NCBI GenBank assembly: GCA_003223875.1
Contig: QHWY01000218.1
Coordinates: forward strand, 1 to 33,338
Origin: Acidobacteriota bacterium
GTDB taxonomy: Bacteria; Acidobacteriota; Terriglobia; 20CM-2-55-15
DNA length: 33,338 nt
Direction: 5' to 3'
The position numbers were made by a program, and so were the translations under genes. The notes beneath the pieces were generated by a model that saw nothing but the letters and a program-made list of their open reading frames with translations, had not been told where the DNA came from and did no database searches. Within the stretch, counting starts at the first letter, position 1. Each line of letters opens with the position of its first letter. Below, piece after piece: positions 15,960-22,425 of the stretch.

Positions 15960-16520
15960 TTAACCGAGCAGCTCCTCGACAGTGAAGGTCACTTCCGGAA
16001 ATGCGCTAGGAGAAAACGACTGCCCACGCTGAAATGTAAGACACGTTTTGTACCCGTTGCCACGCGGGTCACGAAACACGAGAATCACGCCCTCGCGGAG
16101 ATTCTCGATCCACAGTTCCCGGACGCGGGCGCGGGCATACAGCGACATCTTACGGTTGCGATCGTAGGAAATAGTGCTATCGGAAACTTCGATCGCGAGG
16201 AAAGTATCCTCGGACGAGAGCCACTTTTCAGCATAGAAATCCGCCCGCGGCTTCGCGAGCACGATATCGGGCTGCGGCTCCGTATAACGACTCAATATAA
16301 GCGGATTCTGTACGCTGACCATGGCCTTGCCGGCGAGCCGGCTCGTAAAGACTGCATTGGCCCGATTGACACAGGCAATGTGCCGAATTCCCGGCGGACT
16401 CATCTCGATGATCTCGCCTTCGATAAGTTCCAAACGAGCTTCGGGATGGAAAATTCCGGCTTCGGCCATACGGTGATACTCGTCCACTGTGAAGAGCTTC
16501 TTCGTGACCTCGGTTTCCAT
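15960..16520 (-). CDS. Uma2 family (DUF820) PD-(D/E)XK nuclease-like protein
   Basis: This is a 186-residue protein of the Uma2/DUF820 family. It has F-T-V-D-E-Y-H-R-M at the start, R-L-E-L-I-E-G-E-I (Glu of the nuclease-like core), E-P-Q-P-D-I-V-L-A (Asp), and F-L-A-I-E-V-S-D-S-T, then Y-D-R-N-R-K-M-S-L-Y-A-R-A (the E-x-K-like part and helix). Such genes are abundant in bacteria and cyanobacteria, and their role is unknown. A longer frame extends to 16688, but GAGGTCC lies just before the ATG at 16520 and the extra residues are not family-like. A 10-bp inverted repeat lies 26 bp upstream. Confidence 0.85.
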   Translation of the reverse strand: METEVTKKLFTVDEYHRMAEAGIFHPEARLELIEGEIIEMSPPGIRHIACVNRANAVFTSRLAGKAMVSVQNPLILSRYTEPQPDIVLAKPRADFYAEKWLSSEDTFLAIEVSDSTISYDRNRKMSLYARARVRELWIENLREGVILVFRDPRGNGYKTCLTFQRGQSFSPSAFPEVTFTVEELLG

Positions 16521-16545
16521 AGGACCTCTGATGAAAAACAGTATC

Positions 16546-16575
16546 GCATTGGTTTTCCGGAATGGAAACCAATGC
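16546..16575. promoter_or_regulatory. Inverted repeat upstream of the Uma2 gene
   Basis: GCATTGGTTT and AAACCAATGC form perfect 10-bp arms around a 10-nt centre (TCCGGAATGG). It sits in the region between the divergent Uma2 and CoA-transferase genes, 26 bp before the Uma2 ATG. It could be an operator; there is no T-tract that would suggest a terminator. Confidence 0.4.
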
Positions 16576-16774
16576 AATGTGTGTGCCGGCGTAAGTTCCT
16601 GATATGCCGTCCATCGACGGCACAATCGCCGATAAATTATTCGCGAAATCGCCGACTTGCCGACTTCAGGTGTGATCGACCGCTCCACGCTACCTCCGGA
16701 GCATTCGATGGGAAATCCGCTTGAGTCCTCTTTTCGGTTCTGATAGCCTCCTCGGCTTTCCGAGACGGAAGACC

Positions 16775-17680
16775 ATGGCTGATAAGGTAAAGACGGTTGC
16801 CGAGGTTGTTCAGACGGTCCCCGACGGTTCCCACATCGCGTTGGGTGGGTTTGCGATCAACCGATGCAATATCGTGGTCGCGCATGAATTGATCCGCCAA
16901 AGAAAGAAGAATCTCACGTTGTCGCAAGGCGTCGTTGGCCTCGATACGGACCTGCTGGTTGGCGCGGGTTTGGTCAGCCGTCTGATCATGGGTGGAGGTT
17001 CGCTCGATCGATTCGGGCCGGTTCATTGTGTCAACCGGGCGCGCGAAACGCGCTCAGTCGATGCGCACGATTACAGCAGCCTCACCATCTGTTTCCGATA
17101 TCTGGCCGGCGCATTGGGTCTCTCATTCATTCCAGTTAAATCCCTTCTGTCTTCGGAAATACTCGAGCGTCTGGAAGCGGGATCGGCAGCGAAGGACATT
17201 AAGCGCATGAAATGTCCGTTTACCGGCGAAGATTATCTTCTATTGAGGTCCCTGAATCCCGACATCTCGTTCGTCCACGTCCAGATCGCCGACCGCGACG
17301 GAAACTCGCAGATTCATGGCGCCCGCTGGGAGAATGAGGAACAGGCGAAGGCCGGCCGCCGCGTGATTGTGATCACCGAGGAGCTTGTTCCGACCGAATA
17401 CATCCAGCGATATCCCGAACAGACGATCATTCCCGCGCACCGGGTTGAAGCAGTCATCCATCAGCCGTATGGCGCCCATCCGACCGCTGTGTTTCAGTGT
17501 TATGACTACGATGCGGATCACCTGAAGCTTTATGTCAACCATTCCAAAACGATCGAGCGTTTTCCCGAATACGTGAATACCTACATTTGGGGAACCAAGA
17601 ATCACTGGGAGTATCTGGATAAGGTTGGCGGCCTCCCGCGCATGAACGAACTGAGGGCGGATCGCATTCTGGGTTACTGA
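16775..17680 (+). CDS. Family I CoA-transferase, alpha subunit (GctA/IpdA-like)
   Basis: This is a 301-residue alpha subunit of a family I CoA-transferase. Visible are I-A-L-G-G-F-A-I-N-R near the start (CoA-binding region), L-T-L-S-Q-G-V-V-G-L-D-T-D-L-L-V-G-A-G, and H-V-Q-I-A-D-R-D-G-N-S-Q-I-H-G. Such enzymes work as alpha-beta pairs, with the catalytic Glu on the beta subunit. No beta gene follows: after the stop come two repeats and then a dioxygenase. The ATG at 16775 (M-A-D-K-V-K-T-V) has GGAAG just before it; a longer frame to 16721 adds residues without family likeness. Its partner may be elsewhere in the genome, or the protein may have another role. Confidence 0.87.
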   Translation: MADKVKTVAEVVQTVPDGSHIALGGFAINRCNIVVAHELIRQRKKNLTLSQGVVGLDTDLLVGAGLVSRLIMGGGSLDRFGPVHCVNRARETRSVDAHDYSSLTICFRYLAGALGLSFIPVKSLLSSEILERLEAGSAAKDIKRMKCPFTGEDYLLLRSLNPDISFVHVQIADRDGNSQIHGARWENEEQAKAGRRVIVITEELVPTEYIQRYPEQTIIPAHRVEAVIHQPYGAHPTAVFQCYDYDADHLKLYVNHSKTIERFPEYVNTYIWGTKNHWEYLDKVGGLPRMNELRADRILGY

Positions 17681-17682
17681 AT

Positions 17683-17731
17683 AGCCACAAAATTCACAAA
17701 ATTTTTGAGTCTTTTGTGCCTTTTTGTGGCT
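17683..17731. repeat. GCCACAAA...TTTGTGGC inverted repeat, copy 2
   Basis: It starts 2 bp after the CoA-transferase stop with AGCCACAAA and ends with TTTTGTGCCTTTTTGTGGCT. The 9-bp outer arms are perfect. It may act as a terminator-like or REP-like element. Confidence 0.75.
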
Positions 17732-17735
17732 CGTG

Positions 17736-18000
17736 TTGCGTTTCATAAATAGCTTTACCATCGCCGATGGGGCTTGCGAGGCGAGGTCGAGGAGCGATGA
17801 GGAGGCGATGCTCATTCATCGCCGACGAATCGCGACGACGAGATCGCCCGCAACCCCCATCGGCCCTCCGGGTTGCGGCGGAACGGCCCCGTCTTCGTTG
17901 TCGCTCCTCGGTTACAATGAATGAGCATTGCGCCCTCGTCGCTCCTAGAATCCGGGGCCGTTGCGCTCGCAACGATGGTAAAGCTATTTATGAAACGCAA
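17736..18000. repeat. 265-bp palindromic MITE-like element with perfect 28-bp inverted ends
   Basis: Positions 17736-17763 and 17973-18000 are exact reverse complements over 28 bp (TGCGTTTCATAAATAGC at the left end). Inside, 17790-17819 and 17917-17946 are complementary at 26 of 30 positions. No gene is present: open frames occur on both strands and give mirror-like peptides, as expected from a palindrome. No target-site duplication was seen. It ends 30 bp before the ATG of the ring-cleaving dioxygenase gene and lies directly after a second repeat. This 350-bp gap holds no gene. Confidence 0.85.
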
Positions 18001-18030
18001 GACTAGATTTGTTCAAGCAGGAGGAATTTT

Positions 18031-19194
18031 ATGGGCGAAATTGTCGCCGCATTCGGTACCGTTCATGCGCCGCAGTTGATGATCCGGCCGCCCGACGAGG
18101 ATCCGCAGATGCTCGACGCGAGCATCGCGGCTATGCGTGAGCTTGGAAAAATCCTGGACGACACCAAACCCGATGCCATGGTGTTTCTTGGTAGCGATCA
18201 CCTGGAAACGTTCTCCATGAACTGCATTCCGACATTCGCCATCATTGGCGGCAAACGGGCGATTGCAGAATTTTCGGGCCGCAATTACGAACTGCCGATC
18301 CATACGGAAATGGTCGAAGATCTTCTCGACAAGCTTATCCATGAGGGGTTCGACGTCGCGTACTCGGAAAATGCGGTACTCGGCCACACATATGCTGTCC
18401 CTTTTGAATACCTGATTGAAAAACGCAATATTCCTATCATTCCTTTACACACCAATGTCTACATGCCCCCGTTGCCTACGGCGCAGCGCTGCGCCAGCTT
18501 GGGACGCGCCATCGCGAAGGTCATCCGTGGACGCCGCGAAAGAGTGGCCATTATCGCAAGCGGGGGGATGTCTCATTATCCCGGCACGAGTAAATATGCG
18601 AAGCCGGAGTTCGAATTCGATCGCTGGATGATTGCGCAACTCGAAATCGGAAATATGGATGCCGTGCTGAACCTGACGCCGGAACAGTTGGATGAAACCG
18701 GCAACACGGAGATGCTCAATTGGTCCATCATGCTCGGAGCAATTGGGCCGGTTCCGGGAGAGCTGCTGCAGTACACGCCGACCTGGCATCACGGCCATTG
18801 CATGATGCGTTTCATTCCGGCGAGGCAGCGAAGAAAGCCGGTTCAAAAGGTTGGGCAAGAATATGGAGGTTTCCGATTCAAGAACCAGGGCTTCCAGTTT
18901 TATAAACATCCGCCGGCGTCGGCCCAGCAGCTCAATCGCCTGCTTTTCGATCTGCGCCAGAACATGCCGCTTTGCCAGCGCATCCTGGAGAATTTCGACG
19001 CTGTCGCCGACGAGTACAACCTGGTCCCCGAGCAGCGCAAAGCAGCGCGGGGACTCATTGAAGTGGGCGGGACAAAGGTCGTGAGCGAATATGTTCCCGC
19101 CATGGTCGAAGTGGGCGCCCATCCGCTTTCCGCGCTCATGTCCCTGCTGACGATTTATCCGATTGCCCGGAAGGCTGGGAAACTCCCCTCCTAA
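18031..19194 (+). CDS. Fused LigB-LigA extradiol dioxygenase (gallate dioxygenase-like)
   Basis: This is a 387-residue class III extradiol ring-cleavage dioxygenase. Residues ~1-280 are LigB-like, with iron ligands expected at H12 (V-H-A-P), H57 (G-S-D-H) and E227 (N-T-E-M-L-N-W), and the catalytic His at H182 (G-G-M-S-H-Y). Residues ~295-380 resemble the small LigA subunit (L-L-F-D-L...E-Y-N-L-V-P-E-Q-R...G-A-H-P-L). The same LigB-LigA fusion is known for gallate dioxygenases DesB and GalA, so gallate, cleaved to 4-oxalomesaconate, is the likely substrate; protocatechuate-like compounds are possible. GGAGG precedes the ATG. The final codons and stop lie inside a palindromic repeat. A transporter and LigJ are nearby. 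Confidence 0.88.
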   Translation: MGEIVAAFGTVHAPQLMIRPPDEDPQMLDASIAAMRELGKILDDTKPDAMVFLGSDHLETFSMNCIPTFAIIGGKRAIAEFSGRNYELPIHTEMVEDLLDKLIHEGFDVAYSENAVLGHTYAVPFEYLIEKRNIPIIPLHTNVYMPPLPTAQRCASLGRAIAKVIRGRRERVAIIASGGMSHYPGTSKYAKPEFEFDRWMIAQLEIGNMDAVLNLTPEQLDETGNTEMLNWSIMLGAIGPVPGELLQYTPTWHHGHCMMRFIPARQRRKPVQKVGQEYGGFRFKNQGFQFYKHPPASAQQLNRLLFDLRQNMPLCQRILENFDAVADEYNLVPEQRKAARGLIEVGGTKVVSEYVPAMVEVGAHPLSALMSLLTIYPIARKAGKLPS

Positions 19195-19371
19195 GTTAGG
19201 AGGGGTGGCTGCGAGGACCGCGAAGCGCGAGCCCGCGCGAAGCGCAAGCGCGATAGCGCGCAGGCTCAAGAAACAGGGCGAAGCCTCAAAAAAGTCCGAG
19301 CAGACGGGGTGGTTCCGAGTGGGAACCACCCCGCCTCGCTACGCTCGGCACCCTTCCTAACTTAGGAGGGG
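19185..19371. repeat. Palindromic CCTCCTAAGTTAGGAGG repeat element B, two inverted units
   Basis: It begins with a 21-nt palindrome (19185-19205) that overlaps the end of the dioxygenase gene and supplies its TAA (19192-19194). The centre is a hairpin with 12-bp arms (19305-19316 CGGGGTGGTTCC, 19322-19333 its complement). It ends with a second, slightly imperfect palindrome (19351-19371). It is therefore two units facing each other. It lies between convergent genes and ends 10 bp before the transporter stop. Confidence 0.9.
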
Positions 19372-19380
19372 TATTGCTCC

Positions 19381-20745
19381 CTAGTGGCCAGCCGGAACTC
19401 CCACCTTCACAGCGCCAATTTCCGTCACGGTGCTGCCGATGTGACGGCGGATGACAGAAAGTGAAATGAAGACGACCACCATTCCGATTGCAAAGCTCGA
19501 GAAGTATGCCGGCGGACCACCCCGATCGAGCGCGAAATTCCCCGTGTACGAAGCCAGCACATTTCCGATACGTCCAACGGCAACAGCGGTACCGATTCCC
19601 GTACCCCGGATTTCGGTGGGATAGACGTTCGCTGCAAGCGCGTACATCGTCGTCTGTACCGCGTTGAGCGTACCTCCCAAAAGAATCAGCATGAGAAGCA
19701 ACGGCAGGCTCTGCGGATCGAGCGGCATGGTGGCTACGATGAAGCCGCTTGCGACACCAACAGCGGATAACCCCAGCATCGTGATCCGTGAGCCGAATCG
19801 CTGAATGATGAGCGCGCCGAGGATCGCTCCGGCCACACCGCCAATATTCCACCAACCTAGTGCATTGCTTGCAGCGGGCTGGCTGAAGCCCGCAGCTGTC
19901 AGCGTAGCGACCAGCAGCAGAATTCCCACGTAGTTCACCAGCAGGCAGAAGAAGAACGAGCCGAAGAGGCCAAGCGTGTCACGCCGGAATTGGGGAACGA
20001 AAAGATCCCGCATCGACGCGTGCGATTTTTGCACCTGACCGGTGCCCGCCTCGACGAAATTCGCATCCGCGGGCGCGTCGTGGCCAAGCCTGCGAAGTAA
20101 AGCGATCAACTCCGGCCATCGCTCGCGGCGGCTGGCAAGATATCGGGGAGATTCGGGCAGAACTTTAAACAACAAGACAGCAAGCACGATCGGTATGATG
20201 CCCCCCAGGACAAACAGCGTCCGCCATCCATAGATAGGAAGAATCCAGGCCGAAAGAAATGCAGCCAGAGTGCCGCCGAGCGGTATACACACGATCGTTA
20301 GCGTCACGGCAAACGGACGCTGACGGCGCGGCACATATTCCGAAGACAATGCCGCGGCATTCGGCATCGCTCCGCCCAGTCCTAAGCCGGCCAGGAAACG
20401 CAGCGCCCCCAAAAGCATGACGCCGTTAACGGTAGAGATTGCGAGGGTGAGCGCAGCGAACGATAGCATGCTGAACAGAAGCGCCGTCCGGCGGCCGATG
20501 CGATCGCCCAACATTCCACCGACCGCGCCGCCGATCATCATGCCAAAAGGACTCAAGGCAAGAACCGTCGAAAACGCACCGCGCGGCAGCGACCATTCTT
20601 TCATGAGCGATGGAACTGCATTGCCGAGCAACTGGTTGTCGACGCCGTCCAAAATGATGGTGAGCGCCGTGCCCAGGATCAGCAACTTCTGATACGTACT
20701 CCAGCGCCCTTCGTCGATCACATAGCCAACATCGATTGTCTTCAT
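19381..20745 (-). CDS. MFS transporter, aromatic acid:H+ symporter (AAHS/PcaK-like) type
   Basis: This is a 454-residue major facilitator with about 12 membrane segments. It has L-D-G-V-D-N-Q-L-L-G in the first segment (the D-G-x-D signature of AAHS proteins), G-D-R-I-G-R-R between segments 2 and 3, and R-F-L-A-G-L-G-L-G-G-A-M-P-N in segment 4. A long cytoplasmic loop follows (P-E-S-P-R-Y-L, ~200-250), and the second half carries Y-P-T-E-I-R-G-T-G-I-G. It would bring a hydroxylated aromatic or similar acid into the cell with protons. It is convergent with the LigBA-type dioxygenase gene, which fits uptake of that enzyme's substrate. The start lies in an 11-bp tandem duplication that also creates an overlapping four-codon frame. 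Confidence 0.9.
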   Translation of the reverse strand: MKTIDVGYVIDEGRWSTYQKLLILGTALTIILDGVDNQLLGNAVPSLMKEWSLPRGAFSTVLALSPFGMMIGGAVGGMLGDRIGRRTALLFSMLSFAALTLAISTVNGVMLLGALRFLAGLGLGGAMPNAAALSSEYVPRRQRPFAVTLTIVCIPLGGTLAAFLSAWILPIYGWRTLFVLGGIIPIVLAVLLFKVLPESPRYLASRRERWPELIALLRRLGHDAPADANFVEAGTGQVQKSHASMRDLFVPQFRRDTLGLFGSFFFCLLVNYVGILLLVATLTAAGFSQPAASNALGWWNIGGVAGAILGALIIQRFGSRITMLGLSAVGVASGFIVATMPLDPQSLPLLLMLILLGGTLNAVQTTMYALAANVYPTEIRGTGIGTAVAVGRIGNVLASYTGNFALDRGGPPAYFSSFAIGMVVVFISLSVIRRHIGSTVTEIGAVKVGVPAGH

Positions 20746-20762
20746 AATGGCTTCATAATGGC
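20741..20762. repeat. 11-bp tandem duplication over the transporter start codon
   Basis: TTCATAATGGC occurs twice in tandem. On the minus strand the outer copy makes ATG-AAG-CCA-TTA-TGA, a four-residue frame preceded by AGGAAG, whose stop overlaps the ATG of the transporter (ATGA). The good ribosome binding site thus serves the mini-frame, and the transporter may be coupled to it. Confidence 0.7.
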
Positions 20763-20791
20763 TTCCTAAATTCTTCCCTGCCGCCGCAGAG

Positions 20792-20823
20792 TTTACAACA
20801 GAATGGGATAGAGGCTTTATAAT
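20792..20823 (+). promoter_or_regulatory. Possible promoter for a leaderless MerT-like mRNA
   Basis: TATAAT at 20818-20823 is a perfect -10 box. TTTACA at 20792-20797 is a -35-like box at a long 20-bp spacing. Transcription would begin about 7 bases after the -10, at or next to the ATG at 20831. There is no Shine-Dalgarno sequence, so the mRNA may be leaderless. Confidence 0.45.
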
Positions 20824-20830
20824 CGTTCCG

Positions 20831-21151
20831 ATGAGAACGGACCCAAAACCAGTCGGAGTCTTATCGATTATTGCGGCTCTGCTGACGCCCAGTTGATGAG
20901 TGCTTCCGCAAGTCCTGGCAGGACTTGGTTTAGTCGGATTGTTGAGCGCCGGTTGCCTGTTTTGGCTCGAGCGTCTGCAGCCGCTGTTTTTCGGAGTGGC
21001 CGTTGCGACGCTCGCATATCAGGTATGGGCGGTCGGCAAACGTCCGCCCTCGATGCGGACATGGGGGATGAAAGCGATTCTTGGCGTCAGCCTGGCACTG
21101 AACGGATTGCTCATTGCCGGGTGGATTGTCATAAGGATCCGATATCAGTAA
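20831..21151 (+). CDS. MerT-like membrane transporter, probable selenoprotein with tandem UGA (Sec22-Sec23)
   Basis: ATG at 20831 opens a frame of 107 codons, uninterrupted except for TGA TGA at 20894-20899 (codons 22-23). The product resembles the mercuric transport protein MerT: an N-terminal span (V-G-V-L-S-I-I-A-A-L-L-T-P-S), then the two TGAs exactly where MerT has its vicinal Cys-Cys, then V-L-P-Q-V-L-A-G-L-G. The next segment, L-Q-P-L-F-F-G-V-A-V-A-T-L-A-Y-Q-V-W, matches the second half of MerT, and a last span ends the protein. MerT's second Cys pair in the cytoplasmic loop is absent. A hairpin fitting bacterial SECIS rules follows the TGAs. A MerP-like gene starts 14 bp after the stop. 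Alternatives are a pseudogene, or a shortened protein from the GTG at 20900. Confidence 0.75.
20909..20927 (+). promoter_or_regulatory. Putative bacterial SECIS hairpin
   Basis: CAAGTCCT and AGGACTTG form a perfect 8-bp stem around a three-base GGC loop. The loop begins 18 nt after the second TGA and 21 nt after the first. This fits the published bacterial SECIS outline: loop 16-37 nt from UGA, short apical loop and a G in the first two loop bases. It lies within the coding frame, as bacterial SECIS elements do. Confidence 0.65.
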
Positions 21152-21165
21152 AGTAAGGAACAGCG

Positions 21166-21651
21166 ATGAACGTCCATAAACAACTCGTTGCACTTTGCGT
21201 TTTAATGGTCATTACAGCGCTGCCTGCCGCCGCGCAGGTCGAGAGAGTAGCGGTCCGGACAACCGGCATTTCTTGCGGCACCTGTGCCGCGGTTTCGGAG
21301 TTTTACCTGAGGCGCCTGCCCAGTATCGATAAGGTCGACATCAGCTTGAAGAACGAAGCGGTGATGGTTTCTTATAAGCCCGGTTCATCTTTCCAGCCCA
21401 AAGACCTCCGAGAAATCTTTCAAAAAACGGATGTCGCGGTCACGCAAATGCAGATCAGCGCTCGAGGCCGCGTCCAGGAGCAAGCCGGCAAGCGATTCTT
21501 CATTGCAGGCAAAGACAAGTTTCTGTTGGTAAGCGCTGCAAACAGTCCGCAAGTCCCCACGAACACGCCCGTAGCGGTTGAAGCCGTCGTCAACGACCGT
21601 GTCGATCCGATGGAGCTCCGCGTGATGACGGTTAAGCCGATTACGCAATAA
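21166..21651 (+). CDS. Secreted MerP-like heavy-metal-associated domain protein
   Basis: This is a 161-residue protein with a signal peptide (to ~23, A-A-A-Q). A heavy-metal-associated domain follows (~25-95), with the metal motif G-I-S-C-G-T-C-A-A-V and the typical V-D-I-S-L-K-N-E-A-V-M-V-S-Y strand. Residues ~96-161 form an extra beta-rich domain not found in MerP (R-F-F-I-A-G-K-D-K-F-L-L-V, then D-P-M-E-L-R-V). AAGGAA precedes the ATG. It lies 14 bp after the MerT-like gene, so the pair resembles merT-merP: a periplasmic metal binder handing a soft metal ion to a membrane transporter. Metal identity is not known; no merA or merR gene is in the window. Confidence 0.85.
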   Translation: MNVHKQLVALCVLMVITALPAAAQVERVAVRTTGISCGTCAAVSEFYLRRLPSIDKVDISLKNEAVMVSYKPGSSFQPKDLREIFQKTDVAVTQMQISARGRVQEQAGKRFFIAGKDKFLLVSAANSPQVPTNTPVAVEAVVNDRVDPMELRVMTVKPITQ

Positions 21652-21656
21652 ATCGA

Positions 21657-22412
21657 TCAGCGGTACGCCACCCAAAAGAGGCGGCGGAAAGAAAATAAGA
21701 CGTTCCCGTCCGGCCGCGGTGGGTAGACCGCACGTATGCGTTTCAAATATTCCGCCAAAAACTGCGCGCGATCGGAATCTGTATCGAACGACTCCAGAAA
21801 CGGCCGCAATCCTGAGCCCTTGTACCACTCAACGATCGCCTCGGCATTCGGCAGAACGTGAATGTATTCCGTTTCCCACATGTTCAGGCGCGTGGAATAG
21901 GGAACGAGCAAATCGTAGTAGAAATCGGAAGTGTGCGCATGCCATTCTCTCACGCGCATACCTGGAGAGATCTCGCGCATCGATTCATGTGCGGGCGCAT
22001 TCAAATTACAGGGAATTTGTACGGCAAAGGCGCCTCCAGTAGCGACTCGCGCAAAAAGCTTCGGAAATAACGATGCATGGTCGGGTACCCATTGAAGGGC
22101 CGCATTGGAAAATACGAGGTCGAACGTTTCGCTCGATGGTTTCTCTGCCCAATGGGTGATGTCCTGTACAATCCAGTGATGCTGCGGCTGCTCGCGGCGT
22201 GCCTCTTCGATCATCGACGGTGAATCATCCAGACCGGTAATCTGCGCATCGGACCATCGCTCAGCGAGTACTTTTGTACTGTTCCCTGGACCGCATCCGA
22301 GATCGATCGCCTTCCAGACATGCGGCAAAGAGACACGCGCGACAAGATCGCGGCACGGCTGCGTGCGCTCGTCTTCGAATTTCAGGTATTGGTCGGCATT
22401 CCAAGTCGGCAT
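21657..22412 (-). CDS. Trans-aconitate 2-methyltransferase (Tam)-like
   Basis: This is a 251-residue SAM-dependent class I methyltransferase. It starts W-N-A-D-Q-Y-L-K-F-E-D-E-R-T-Q-P, the characteristic Tam opening. The SAM-binding motif I is A-I-D-L-G-C-G-P-G-N-S-T, followed by G-L-D-D-S-P-S-M and F-S-N-A-A-L-Q-W-V-P-D-H. Tam methylates trans-aconitate, a toxic by-product of aconitase; related tricarboxylic or unsaturated acids are possible. GGGAG lies 5 nt before the ATG at 22412, so the longer frame is rejected. It is divergent from the 4-oxalomesaconate hydratase gene with only 13 bp between start codons, and convergent with the MerP-like gene. Confidence 0.9.
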   Translation of the reverse strand: MPTWNADQYLKFEDERTQPCRDLVARVSLPHVWKAIDLGCGPGNSTKVLAERWSDAQITGLDDSPSMIEEARREQPQHHWIVQDITHWAEKPSSETFDLVFSNAALQWVPDHASLFPKLFARVATGGAFAVQIPCNLNAPAHESMREISPGMRVREWHAHTSDFYYDLLVPYSTRLNMWETEYIHVLPNAEAIVEWYKGSGLRPFLESFDTDSDRAQFLAEYLKRIRAVYPPRPDGNVLFSFRRLFWVAYR

Positions 22413-22425
22413 ATCATCTCCCATT

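Noticed and set aside
17694..18006. Several open frames on both strands giving similar peptides (K-A-I-Y-E-T-Q)
   Set aside because: They are the two strands of the palindromic element and mirror each other. There is no protein family likeness.
20900..21151. MerT-like gene starting at GTG 20900
   Set aside because: This would begin in the middle of the second conserved stretch and lose the metal motif and first membrane span. The upstream frame continues the family pattern.
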